Shown: positions 23,434 through 31,487 of the stretch, piece by piece
Layout of the letters: every line of letters begins with the position of its first letter
Numbering within the stretch: the first letter of the stretch is position 1
From: a virus
Direction: 5' to 3' (one strand)
DNA: 43,520 bases
IMG/VR virus record: IMGVR_UViG_3300021960_000157
Location: 1-43,520 of that record
Translations under genes and position numbers: made by a program
The notes under the pieces: generated by a model
What the model was told of the DNA's origin: nothing
Seen by the model: only the letters and a program-made list of their open reading frames with translations
Databases searched by the model: none

Positions 23434-23448
23434 TCCTTCGACGGTCTT
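23423..23448 (-). promoter_or_regulatory. Hairpin at the nrdB start codon
   Basis: On the minus strand AAGACCGTC and GACGGTCTT form a perfect 9-bp stem with an 8-base loop GAAGGAAT. The loop holds the only ribosome-site-like GAAGGA, and the ATG spans the loop-stem junction. It could limit or time nrdB translation. Confidence 0.55.
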
Positions 23449-23467
23449 CTTTTCTTTGGCGTCTAGT

Positions 23468-25762
23468 CTAAATTGCACAGGCGTCGCACTCCGATACTTC
23501 TGATAGTTGTTTAAGCAAATCGCTTACGCTGTCTTCTTTTTTCTCTTCTAACTCATCCGTTTTGTTGTCGTAAGTGTTCTGGTAGTAGCTGGTCTTCCAA
23601 CCGTACTTATATGTAGTCAAAAGATCATTTGCCATGACCGAAACAGGAACTTCATTGTCAGGATAGTTCTCTGGATTGTAACTCCAGTTACCAGAAATTG
23701 CCTGGTCGAAGAACTTCTGCATGACTGCAACGATCTTGATATAACCCTCATTAGACTTCATATCCCAGAGAAGAGTATAGAAGTGTTTTAGAGTCCCATA
23801 CGAAGGAACAATCTGCTTAAGAGGTCCCTTCTTCGACTTTTTAGTGGACAGGTATCCTCTAGGTGGTTCGATTCCATTTGTGGCATTTGACACAACGGAA
23901 CTGCTCTCCGAAGGCATCTGTGCGGACAGTGTTGAGTTCCTAAGACCGAACTTCCCGATAGATTCTCTAAGACTCTCCCAATCATATTTTAACTCATTAG
24001 GCACAATGCCGTCAACATCCTTCTTGTATGTATCAATCGGAAGAATGCCCTGAGAATACTTGGTACGATCGAAGTACCCACATGCACCCTGCTCAGCAGC
24101 AAGACTATTAGATGCCTTCAGCAGATAGAACTGGAACGCCTCTGTGAGATCGTGTACGAGGTTCCATGCCTCTTGGTCATCATACTTAACCTTATGCTTA
24201 GCAAGGTAGTGTGCAAGACCGATATAACCAATACCCAGAGACCGACGATTCTTGGTGCCAATCTCTGCTGCCTTAACAGGGTATCCTTGGAAGTCGATGA
24301 GAGCATCTAGACCACGCACAGAGAGGTCGCAGAGTTCTTCAAGTTCATCAAGGTTACGAAGTTTGCCCACATTGATTGCAGACAGAATACAGAGGGCAAT
24401 CTCGCCATCCTCAGTGTCAATATGATTGAGGGGTTTGGTGGGAAGTGTGATCTCCTGACAGAGGTTACTCATCTCCACCTTATCCAGGAAAGAAGAGTGG
24501 GAGTTGCAATGATCCAGGTTCATAATATAGATCCGACCCGTCTCTGCCCGCTCCTTCAGAAGATCGAGAATGAGTTCTTGAGCACCGATAGTCTTTTTTG
24601 GAACAGATCTATCTGATTCATAACTACAATATAGTTCATCAAACTCAGGAGTGCCAAAAGCATCATACAGACCTGGCACATCATGAGGACTGAAGAGGGA
24701 GATCTCTTGGTTTTTGATGAAACGCTCGTAGAAGAGTTTGGTGATCTGAATGGAATAATCGAGTTTGCGTACACGGTTGTCCTCCGTACCCTTATTGTTC
24801 TTAAGGACAATAATGTCCTCTATTTCTTTGTGCCAAATTGGGAAGTGTACTGTCGCTGATCCACCTCTGATGCCATTCTGTGTACAGCATCTGACAGTTG
24901 ACTCAAACTTTTTGAGGAACGGTACAACGCCCGTATGCTGAACTTCTCCGCCTCTGATTTTACTGTTGATGCCACGGATGCGACCTGCGTTGATGCCGAT
25001 TCCTGCCCTTTGAGCAACATAGTAACCAATAGCCATGTCGCTAGTAAAGATGCTATCGAGGGTGTCATCAACATCAACAAGAACACAGCTTGCAAATTGG
25101 CGAAGTGGAGTTCTAACCCCCGCCATGATAGGTGTGGGAATGTTGATCCTGTGTTTGCTGATTGCGTCGTAGTACCGTCTGACATAATCGAGCCTATTCT
25201 GCTTCGGATATTCTGCAAAGATCGTAGCAGCGATCATCATGTACATGAACTGGGGAGTCTCATACACATCGCCAGAACTACGGTCTTGCACGAGGTATTT
25301 ATCGACTACCTGACGCAGACCAGCGTAGGTAAACAGCATGTCACGACTGTGATCGATGAACGAATTCATCTTGTCGATTTCTTCATCATTATAATGGTCG
25401 AAGAAATACTTATCGTATACGCCTCTAGAGACGCAGAGAGTGGCGTGGTCGCCCAGAGAGGGGTGCTCATGCATACGACCCCACAATTGCTTCCTGAGGG
25501 AGAACAGGAGCAGTCTAGCGGCAACGAATTGGTAATTGGGATTATCCAGATCTACAAGATCACTAGCACTACGAATCAGAATCTCCTGAATCTGTGCTGT
25601 TGTGATTCCATCATAAAACTGAATACCAGAATTAATCTCGATCTGTGATGCAGACACACCAGCGAGGTCCTTACATGCCTCTTCTACCATCTTATGCATC
25701 TTATTCAGGTCTAGACTTTCCGTCTCTCCAGACCGCTTCTTTACCTTAGTCCCGTTTGTCAT
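23468..25762 (-). CDS. nrdA: Ribonucleotide reductase, class Ia large subunit
   Basis: This 764-residue alpha subunit reduces ribonucleotides. The N-terminal region begins MTNGTKVKKRSGETESLDL. ASCVLVDVDDTLDSI, NGIRGGSATVHFP, a NLCQEITLP segment with the active-site Cys, and NRRSLGIGYIGLAHYLAK are family motifs. The C-terminus SECDACAI holds the redox Cys pair. Length matches T4 NrdA. The ATG at 25762 is used in place of a TTG at 25777. The start overlaps the upstream oxygenase gene by 17 bases; nrdB follows. Confidence 0.96.
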   Translation of the reverse strand: MTNGTKVKKRSGETESLDLNKMHKMVEEACKDLAGVSASQIEINSGIQFYDGITTAQIQEILIRSASDLVDLDNPNYQFVAARLLLFSLRKQLWGRMHEHPSLGDHATLCVSRGVYDKYFFDHYNDEEIDKMNSFIDHSRDMLFTYAGLRQVVDKYLVQDRSSGDVYETPQFMYMMIAATIFAEYPKQNRLDYVRRYYDAISKHRINIPTPIMAGVRTPLRQFASCVLVDVDDTLDSIFTSDMAIGYYVAQRAGIGINAGRIRGINSKIRGGEVQHTGVVPFLKKFESTVRCCTQNGIRGGSATVHFPIWHKEIEDIIVLKNNKGTEDNRVRKLDYSIQITKLFYERFIKNQEISLFSPHDVPGLYDAFGTPEFDELYCSYESDRSVPKKTIGAQELILDLLKERAETGRIYIMNLDHCNSHSSFLDKVEMSNLCQEITLPTKPLNHIDTEDGEIALCILSAINVGKLRNLDELEELCDLSVRGLDALIDFQGYPVKAAEIGTKNRRSLGIGYIGLAHYLAKHKVKYDDQEAWNLVHDLTEAFQFYLLKASNSLAAEQGACGYFDRTKYSQGILPIDTYKKDVDGIVPNELKYDWESLRESIGKFGLRNSTLSAQMPSESSSVVSNATNGIEPPRGYLSTKKSKKGPLKQIVPSYGTLKHFYTLLWDMKSNEGYIKIVAVMQKFFDQAISGNWSYNPENYPDNEVPVSVMANDLLTTYKYGWKTSYYQNTYDNKTDELEEKKEDSVSDLLKQLSEVSECDACAI

Positions 25763-26288
25763 CTTCGTCCTTAACAATTGTGAAATTAAATGCTAGAGAA
25801 ATTCTAGGTTGTTCTGAATGGTTTCTTGTCACAGAGTGTTCTAGTGTACCAGGAAAGATTAAGAACATACCCTCGTGAGGTTGGAATACTTCTCTCGTGG
25901 GATGATATTTATTATGCGAAGGGTGAAAGCAAATATTACCAGACCCTTCTGGAACAGAAACATAAAATGCTGAACTAACATCACATGGATAGTGATCATG
26001 AATATTAGTACTCATGTTCTTTTCATGTATATGTGCCCACTTACTGTGCAGCATTAGGTCTAGTCCAGATGCTGCTCTGAAGGCAGACATTAACTCATAG
26101 ACAATCTTGTCTACGATTGGATGATCTGGACAAAAAGAATCCTCATAATGTGTATGAGATGGTTCTGGATCCAAACGATTGTTTTTGTGCTCCAGTAACA
26201 CTTCAGCAAGACCAGTTAAATCAACATCAGTAGTTCCCCTCATCACATCAATTTTAGAAATTGTGTGTAGTTCTATACTTTTTTCCAT
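25746..26288 (-). CDS. 2OG-Fe(II) oxygenase-like protein
   Basis: A 180-residue protein resembling the 2OG-FeII_Oxy_5 group. WAHIHEKNMSTNIHDHYPCD has the metal-binding His/Asp region, AFYVSVPEGSGNICFHP is the central strand, and GMFLIFPGTLEHSVTRN supplies the distal His, followed by RISLAFNF with the Arg. It overlaps the primase gene upstream by 16 bases and nrdA downstream by 17 bases, so it is translated within the replication and nucleotide operon. Substrate unknown. Confidence 0.8.
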   Translation of the reverse strand: MEKSIELHTISKIDVMRGTTDVDLTGLAEVLLEHKNNRLDPEPSHTHYEDSFCPDHPIVDKIVYELMSAFRAASGLDLMLHSKWAHIHEKNMSTNIHDHYPCDVSSAFYVSVPEGSGNICFHPSHNKYHPTREVFQPHEGMFLIFPGTLEHSVTRNHSEQPRISLAFNFTIVKDEDDKRD

Positions 26289-27241
26289 TCTGTAAATTTA
26301 ACCTTTGCTTCTAGACCTGAGTGTGTATTCGATTCTATCACACTCTTTACATTAATGCCAGCGAGAATCATATCGTTGATGTCTTTCTCTACGATGTCTC
26401 TTGGCCAGATGACAACACTCTTCCCTGCTGATATGCATCTGCTAATGCGACTGACAATTTCCCTATTACGGGGTTCATTATCATAAACAAGAACGAGATC
26501 GCTTCCCTCAAGACAATGAAGGTTACCATCACTGCCACATAGAGCCACGCTATTGTCAATGAAAGTGCTGTCAAAGGGTCCTTCGACCACATAGACAGGT
26601 AGTTTTGTATCGATTGTGTCAAATCCATAAATCTTTGGTGCTTCATCCTGAAGCATGACTGTGATATATTTAACCTTATTCGGTCCTAGAGATCTACCTT
26701 GGAATCCGACAAGATTTTTTTGGTAGTATAGCGGGATGATGATTCTAGACTCTTCACCCATGTGAGTGTGTACCACATCTGGAAACGATCTGACAAACTC
26801 AGCAAAGTTTTCTGCAAAATAAAATTGGGTGGGATCGATTTTACGCTGCTGAAGATAGGTTCTAGCAACTTCCACCTCACTACATAGAGGAAGAACGATG
26901 GTCTGTGTAAACTTAGGTTTCTCAAAAACGAATTCAGGTTCATCTGCTACAAAGTTCTTACCAGTAAGACCATTCTTATACTTCTCCATGGTGTACCTAC
27001 CATGAAGAGAGGTGTCCAACTTCTTCAAAAGATTGTTGAGGGACATCGAAGCACCACAGTTGTGGCACTTAAAGTTGGTATTACTCTTTACGGCGTATAG
27101 GTATCCCCTCGCCTTGTTCTTATTGCGTTGAGAGTCTCCACACAGAGGGCAACGGAAGTTATACAGATCCGATTTAACCCTTTTAAATTTCTGTAAGCGA
27201 GCAGAGACTAGACTAATATACTTAGAATCAATTAGATCCAT
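26273..27241 (-). CDS. 61: DNA primase subunit (T4 gp61-like)
   Basis: This 322-residue protein synthesises RNA primers with the gp41 helicase. The N-terminal zinc finger shows FRCPLCGDSQRNK and FKCHNCGASMS. The central TOPRIM region contains PVYVVEGPFDSTF and LVLVYDNEPRN, followed by VVIWPRDIVEKDIND. The length and layout match T4 gp61. The gene is followed by an oxygenase and nrdA in one run. It is far from gp41 (35330-36718), as is common in cyanophages. Confidence 0.93.
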   Translation of the reverse strand: MDLIDSKYISLVSARLQKFKRVKSDLYNFRCPLCGDSQRNKNKARGYLYAVKSNTNFKCHNCGASMSLNNLLKKLDTSLHGRYTMEKYKNGLTGKNFVADEPEFVFEKPKFTQTIVLPLCSEVEVARTYLQQRKIDPTQFYFAENFAEFVRSFPDVVHTHMGEESRIIIPLYYQKNLVGFQGRSLGPNKVKYITVMLQDEAPKIYGFDTIDTKLPVYVVEGPFDSTFIDNSVALCGSDGNLHCLEGSDLVLVYDNEPRNREIVSRISRCISAGKSVVIWPRDIVEKDINDMILAGINVKSVIESNTHSGLEAKVKFTEWKKV

Positions 27242-27662
27242 TCACAAAGGGTGTCTCTCCATCTATCATACTCGCTGTAGCGGGTGGTGTCAAGACTTCG
27301 ATGATAGGTGGAACCACTTGTAATACTGCCATAAGGGTAGCGAGGACTGCTCCTGCACCGACAACAAACCTTGCGTTCGTATCCACTTTTTTCTGGATAG
27401 TAGAGACTCTATCGTGCATAGTCTCATGGTCTTTCTCCACTTTTTGTTTTAACTCATCAATCATTTTAATGATGAGTTGGTCAGTTCTTTCACTCTCCGC
27501 TAAGCGCCCTTCATGACGCTCTAAGATGATAGCAATTTTATTGCTATTTTCTGAAATGGTACTGACTGCCCGCTCAAGTTTATCGAGCATTTCTTTGGAC
27601 AGGTCTTCATAAATATCGAGTTTAGATTCAAGGACCGCTAACTTCTGAAGACCGAATGCCAT
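27228..27662 (-). CDS. Coiled-coil protein with C-terminal membrane span
   Basis: A 144-residue protein: residues about 1-95 are one long coiled coil rich in Glu, Lys and Leu. A hydrophobic span follows (FVVGAGAVLATLMAVLQVV), then a short Pro/Thr-rich tail. The layout resembles XhlA/hemolysin-type membrane proteins that work with holins, but no sequence signature confirms that. It overlaps the primase gene by 14 bases and follows a conserved 64-aa gene. A membrane or envelope role is likely. Confidence 0.65.
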   Translation of the reverse strand: MAFGLQKLAVLESKLDIYEDLSKEMLDKLERAVSTISENSNKIAIILERHEGRLAESERTDQLIIKMIDELKQKVEKDHETMHDRVSTIQKKVDTNARFVVGAGAVLATLMAVLQVVPPIIEVLTPPATASMIDGETPFVNGSN

Positions 27663-27663
27663 T

Positions 27664-27858
27664 TTATTTCATCCAGCGGGAGCGAGAACCAGGACCTTGG
27701 TAGATATACTTTTTCTTTTTCTTTACTGGCGGATCATCACCCGCTTCCTTTGTCCCAGCAATCTGCCCACCAGCAATTCTGTTGGTAGGACCACCAACTG
27801 CACCAGCACCCATCATCTCCCTAAGGAGAGTAACTACTTTTTCTAAACGACGATCCAT
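27664..27858 (-). CDS. Small conserved protein, 64 aa
   Basis: A 64-residue basic protein starting MDRRLEKVVTLLREMM, followed by a Gly-rich segment and a KKKKKYIYQGPGSRSRWMK tail. The ATG at 27858 is used because it overlaps the upstream stop (TAATG); the TTG at 27885 is less likely. This pattern, with a helical N-terminus and a Lys-rich tail, recurs in cyanophages as far as I recall. No function is known; nucleic-acid binding is possible from the charge. Confidence 0.75.
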   Translation of the reverse strand: MDRRLEKVVTLLREMMGAGAVGGPTNRIAGGQIAGTKEAGDDPPVKKKKKYIYQGPGSRSRWMK

Positions 27859-28229
27859 TAGATTGCTTTCAACTGTTCTAAACAATAGTCATCTTCTTGA
27901 ATACTATTTAGTTCTGTCAGAGGATACTCAGGTATCCTTCCCAGATAAGTCAAAAAACTTTTAGTGCATGGCCAAAGTTCCTTCTCCAGTTTAAAAAACA
28001 AGAGAGGAACCCCAGCTTCGTCGAACACATTAAACAATACAATAAAGTGATTGAGGATCAGATGCGTCCTCAATTCTCCAGTATTTTTATATCGCTTCAA
28101 CAACCTTTTTATGTATTTGATACGCTTCAAATCATCATAAAAATCCTCTTCGGTTACCGCCTGAGGATTCTCATAGTTCTTAATCGCGAACAAGAGATAA
28201 TTACTGTCATTCAATTCATCAAAACGCAT
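27858..28229 (-). CDS. Conserved 123-aa protein of unknown function
   Basis: A 123-residue soluble, alpha-helical protein beginning with FDELNDSNYLLFAIKNYENP, then DDLKRIKYIKRLLKRY and HLILNHFIVLFNVFDEAG. The composition and absence of a signal suggest a cytoplasmic protein. It shares a TAATG junction with the 64-aa gene. I recall similar proteins in other T4-like phages of marine bacteria, but no role is established. Confidence 0.75.
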   Translation of the reverse strand: MRFDELNDSNYLLFAIKNYENPQAVTEEDFYDDLKRIKYIKRLLKRYKNTGELRTHLILNHFIVLFNVFDEAGVPLLFFKLEKELWPCTKSFLTYLGRIPEYPLTELNSIQEDDYCLEQLKAI

Positions 28230-28243
28230 ATCAAATTACATTA

Positions 28244-28777
28244 TCATTCAAGGTCAGTGGGATAAGGAATACTGCCAGTGCTAATACCACCATTGCCAGC
28301 AGAATCTCTGCCCATGGCAACCAGAACTTCCTTCTTAACTCTCAGGTTTCCATGCATGTCGATGTAAGTTGTAACACCTACCCAACCAGCATGATCGAGA
28401 TCATAGGCAGTACCGCCATGATCAGCAGTAGCAACACCATATACAAAGGCATCTGCATCAGATCTTTCTTCCTGATAGACACTATCAAGAACAGAGGACT
28501 TAGGCAGAGTGGAGACATAGTATGTAGTAGCAGCGATGCTAGTAGCACTCAGACCATCGGTAGTGTCGATAGTCAGAACTCTGTCACTAGTAATACCAGT
28601 GATAACTGCGTCGCCGTAATATGTGCCAACTCCACTATTGACACGAGCCCCGACACGGATTACCTGTCCAACTTCTACATCGGTTGTAAAAGTAGTGCCT
28701 GTTCCAGTTACGGTAGTGCCGTCAACTTCGACAGTACCAAATGTTGTGATGTTATCGTTATCGCCCCAGAGAGCCAT
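28244..28777 (-). CDS. Probable virion structural protein, 177 aa
   Basis: A 177-residue Thr-, Gly- and Val-rich protein (TVEVDGTTVTGTGTTFTTDV; VGQVIRVGARVNSG), all beta in character with no signal peptide or Cys. Such proteins are known as virion components in cyanophages. A late TATAAATA promoter lies 34 bases upstream of the ATG, which supports structural gene timing. The exact position in the virion is unknown. Confidence 0.72.
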   Translation of the reverse strand: MALWGDNDNITTFGTVEVDGTTVTGTGTTFTTDVEVGQVIRVGARVNSGVGTYYGDAVITGITSDRVLTIDTTDGLSATSIAATTYYVSTLPKSSVLDSVYQEERSDADAFVYGVATADHGGTAYDLDHAGWVGVTTYIDMHGNLRVKKEVLVAMGRDSAGNGGISTGSIPYPTDLE

Positions 28778-28810
28778 GTTTTTACACCCAATGTACGATT
28801 TTCTTAGAAT

Positions 28811-28818
28811 TATTTATA
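28811..28818 (-). promoter_or_regulatory. Late promoter TATAAATA
   Basis: The minus strand reads TTATAAATAA 34 bases before the start of the 177-aa structural gene, starting only two bases after the upstream stop codon. Confidence 0.8.
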
Positions 28819-28820
28819 AG

Positions 28821-29024
28821 TCAAGCATCCTCGCGGTTTCTGATTGCGGCAGAAACTGCTTCCAAAAGCTTGTCATCCATATCAGTTTTGGTCAGCTTAA
28901 CTGCTTTACCAAGAATAACCAGACAAATGTCAATGAGTTTTTCGCCAAGTTCCTCGTTCTCGGGAATCTTTGCAACGGCATCGGTAATAATTTTCGATGC
29001 TAATGGAAGAAGAAATCCTAACAT
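28821..29024 (-). CDS. Hypothetical 67-aa protein, possible holin-like
   Basis: A 67-residue protein. The N-terminus is hydrophobic (MLGFLLPLASKIITDAV), and a second hydrophobic stretch follows (LIDICLVILGKAVKL); the remainder is charged. The two amphipathic or membrane-associated helices recall small lysis proteins, but no proper family motif is present. No Shine-Dalgarno is visible before the ATG. It is followed by a late promoter for the next gene. Function unknown. Confidence 0.6.
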   Translation of the reverse strand: MLGFLLPLASKIITDAVAKIPENEELGEKLIDICLVILGKAVKLTKTDMDDKLLEAVSAAIRNREDA

Positions 29025-29058
29025 GATTTTAAAGAGAAAAAACCTCTTCTATATAGGC

Positions 29059-29712
29059 TCAATCTCTTGCGGAATCATATTTCGCTCTTGCATCAGATTC
29101 CTTCTTTTCTTTAGAAGTGAATCCATGCTTACGAACCCGCTCGTTATGCTTCTTAATGCGCTCTTGATTCAGTTCACCTTCTGTGGGTTTGCGACCTCTT
29201 TCCTTTTTCTCTTCACGAGAACCAGGGTGCTCCTTACGGAACTTGTCGGTGATCCCCTTAGCGCGACCTTCCCGTTCTAACTCGGCAACTTTCCTGCCCT
29301 TCTCTTCAACTTCAGGTTTACGAGATTCTTTGAGACGATTAAAAATACTCTCTACATTAAGAGTCTTTGGATAATCCTTATCACCAGGTTTTGCAGGTTT
29401 CTCACCACGCTTACGCTTAGCATGGATATTGTCCCACAAACCTTTCTTCCCCTCAGAAACTTGTTCCTTCTCTTTCTTCTCCTTCTCTTCACGCTCTTTG
29501 TCGATGTCATGATCGGCACCAGTTTTGAGACGCTGTTTCAGAGTCGAAGGACCATACTTGTCCTGCTTATGACGAGTCATTCTCTTCATACGATCGAGAG
29601 TTTCACCACTCGCTCGCTGAAGTTTATTCTCCTGCTCAATACCTTTCTTTACTGCCTTAGCAGCACTCTTTAACTTATCGCGAACCCCCTCTTCAATAGA
29701 GGAGGTTTCTAC
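29059..29712 (-). CDS. Reading frame reached by a -1 frameshift (217 aa)
   Basis: This frame runs from GTA at 29712 to the stop at 29059 and has no ATG until 29589, where no Shine-Dalgarno is seen. The 41 codons before that ATG are open and coding-like (SSIEEGVRDKLKSAAKAVKK). It overlaps the upstream gene only in a seven-A run. The product is highly charged and helical, with GKKGLWDNIHAKRKRGEKPA. The likely product is the C-terminal half of a fusion of about 398 residues made by -1 frameshifting. Alternatives are a homopolymer sequencing error or an independent 176-aa protein starting at 29589. Confidence 0.7.
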   Translation of the reverse strand, partial: VETSSIEEGVRDKLKSAAKAVKKGIEQENKLQRASGETLDRMKRMTRHKQDKYGPSTLKQRLKTGADHDIDKEREEKEKKEKEQVSEGKKGLWDNIHAKRKRGEKPAKPGDKDYPKTLNVESIFNRLKESRKPEVEEKGRKVAELEREGRAKGITDKFRKEHPGSREEKKERGRKPTEGELNQERIKKHNERVRKHGFTSKEKKESDARAKYDSARD

Positions 29713-29733
29713 TTTTTTTCAGTTTCTTCCTCT
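29683..29733 (-). promoter_or_regulatory. Candidate -1 programmed frameshift signal
   Basis: On the minus strand an SD-like AGAGGA (29728-29733) precedes, after nine bases, the in-phase slippery heptamer A-AAA-AAG (29712-29718), followed at once by the zero-frame TAG. After a 4-base spacer comes a hairpin of AACCTCCTCT, a 5-base loop, and AGAGGGGGTT (29683-29707): 10 pairs with one G-U, of which the inner eight are strongest. A TGA in the -1 frame just upstream limits the switch to the A-run. The three parts match the order in E. coli dnaX. Confidence 0.75.
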
Positions 29734-30254
29734 TTTACGCAGTTAGGAACTTCTTTACCACCCTTCTTCTTAGTGCCCTTGGCAGTATAACCATCCCAGC
29801 AGGTAGAAGCGCCAACATTCTTACGCGCCTGCTTCATACCCTCACCGATGTACTTATCCTCATACATTCTGAGGATCATGTTGGAGACAGACTCCTTCAT
29901 CTCAGGGTTAACAATAATCTTATTGTTAACTGGTTTCTCAGTAATCTCTACCTGCTTCTCACTAGAAGTGGTAGCGTCCTTACTTTGATGAAGAGCAGTT
30001 GCTTCCATCATCTTCTGTCGAAGAGACTCTTCCATCTCTTCTTTCATGGATTTTTTCTTACCTCTGTCAGCAGCAATAGCTTTACCAATCGCCTTGCGAC
30101 GCTTGTGCAGATACTTGTCACTGCTGTCAGAGTCACCGTCGTTATCGATATCGGCGTCTTCTTTTCCTACTGGATCCAATGCCTCAGGCATGAAAACATT
30201 TACCATGCTGCGAAGCATGATGAGTTCCGAGTTCTCTTCAATAAAATTTGACAT
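29709..30254 (-). CDS. Probable virion-like protein ending at frameshift site
   Basis: A 181-residue charged protein: an acidic segment (GKEDADIDNDGDSDSSDKYL), a Lys-rich helix, and a C-terminal GASTCWDGYTAKGTKKKGG-type motif that recurs in cyanophage structural proteins. It ends ETEKK before a TAG that sits next to a slippery A-run. A late TATAAATA promoter lies 32 bases upstream, inside the 3' end of the preceding gene. Two forms, 181 and about 398 residues, are expected if the signal works. Role in the virion is unknown. Confidence 0.75.
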   Translation of the reverse strand: MSNFIEENSELIMLRSMVNVFMPEALDPVGKEDADIDNDGDSDSSDKYLHKRRKAIGKAIAADRGKKKSMKEEMEESLRQKMMEATALHQSKDATTSSEKQVEITEKPVNNKIIVNPEMKESVSNMILRMYEDKYIGEGMKQARKNVGASTCWDGYTAKGTKKKGGKEVPNCVKEEETEKK

Positions 30255-30271
30255 CGACCTTCTACGGCTGA

Positions 30272-31483
30272 CTATTTCTTGTTATTATTTATAAATGACC
30301 TAACCTTCTCGGAAGGTGTCAGTTGCTGTACATACTCTCTGTATGAATCTGTACCAACTTCTCTCTTGGAGGCAACGACTCCGCTGACAGGTTTCTTAAA
30401 GTATTCATTCAAATCCTGAATCCAAGATTTGAACATGATACCTTCATTTGTAACAGCGATGACATAGTTAGTGCCCTTTCTCATCACCCTACCGATGAGA
30501 CCTGTATTCATATTCTCTACAAGTTGACCAATGTTAAAGACATTACCAGAGATGTATTGTTCTCTCAGAGTCTTCCAATCAAACTTAGGCGCGATCTGCC
30601 ACAGTTCAAGACCTTCTTTCTTGGTAGCAGCCTTACCCATAGATTTCTGAACTGTATTAAACAGTTCTCTAGCGACTACACCCTTTGCTGCTTTGGGCAA
30701 TCCTTTTTTAAATGCCTCAAAGTCTCCGTCTGCTGCTAAAGCTCTGAGCTTGGAAGCAGACATACCCTCGACCCCTTCAGCATCAGGGTCTCGCTCCCCT
30801 GCACTGATGACATTAAGCGAATCAAAAGTATAGAGACTCCCGTTGTATTTGTTCGCGAGACTCTCAAACTCCTGCTTTCTGTCAGCACCAACCACGATAT
30901 TGACAGAGGAGAATCCTTGGGTGTCTGCATTTTTCAAAGCATCAATAATAGTGCGAATAGATGGATCATAGACAATATTAGAACTATGATCAGGGAACAT
31001 CTTCTTCATGAAAAGAACCTTTGTCTCAGCATCCAAAGGATTCTTCTGTGCATCAGTGGTATGGGAAGGGTAAATCAAATATTCACCATCTTCAGCAGCA
31101 TCTTTAATTCTGTCTAGCAGTTTCTCGTGTCCAGATGTAGGAGGATTGAACCTACCGAATCCAATAGTGATGGTTCCGCGTGTCTTTTCTACTGCTTCTT
31201 CTTCCTCTTCTGGAGCAGCCTCTTGACCACCAGCACCAGGTGGTCCTGGGGGAGGTGCTTCTGGAGCAATTTGTCTTGCTGCTCTACCTGGTTTTGTTGG
31301 ATCTGTATCCTGTGATGGTTTTCTACCGCTAGAAAAAACTAACTCACCATCTACAGTTCTACCAACAACCCTGTCATTGGAATCCAACCAGGATCCATGA
31401 CCATCACCCTTTAGCCCAAGCTTCTTTGCCTGCTTAGCAGCATTGGACTGTGCCTCTCCTAAAAAATTGAAGAAAGATTTCAT
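30272..31483 (-). CDS. Virion-like protein with nucleotidyltransferase domain
   Basis: A 403-residue modular protein. After a helical N-terminus (MKSFFNFLGEAQSNAAKQA) and a Pro-rich linker comes a cytidylyltransferase-like domain. TITIGFGRFNPPTSGHEKLL holds the HxGH-type nucleotide site, and GMSASKLRALA matches the second motif of the superfamily. The C-terminal 120 residues are a separate region. The family includes NMN adenylyltransferase-like enzymes. A late promoter lies 43 bases upstream, which suggests the protein is packaged or made late. The ATG at 31483 is preferred over a TTG at 31498. Confidence 0.78.
   Translation of the reverse strand: MKSFFNFLGEAQSNAAKQAKKLGLKGDGHGSWLDSNDRVVGRTVDGELVFSSGRKPSQDTDPTKPGRAARQIAPEAPPPGPPGAGGQEAAPEEEEEAVEKTRGTITIGFGRFNPPTSGHEKLLDRIKDAAEDGEYLIYPSHTTDAQKNPLDAETKVLFMKKMFPDHSSNIVYDPSIRTIIDALKNADTQGFSSVNIVVGADRKQEFESLANKYNGSLYTFDSLNVISAGERDPDAEGVEGMSASKLRALAADGDFEAFKKGLPKAAKGVVARELFNTVQKSMGKAATKKEGLELWQIAPKFDWKTLREQYISGNVFNIGQLVENMNTGLIGRVMRKGTNYVIAVTNEGIMFKSWIQDLNEYFKKPVSGVVASKREVGTDSYREYVQQLTPSEKVRSFINNNKK
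30286..30293 (-). promoter_or_regulatory. Late promoter TATAAATA
   Basis: The minus strand reads TTATAAATAA inside the last codons of the 403-aa gene, 32 bases before the start of the 181-aa gene. Confidence 0.78.
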
Positions 31484-31487
31484 AGTA

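Noticed and set aside
29025-29058. Short hairpin AAGAG/CTCTT with a T-rich loop as a terminator
   Set aside because: The stem is only about five pairs and the T-run is in the loop, not after the stem.
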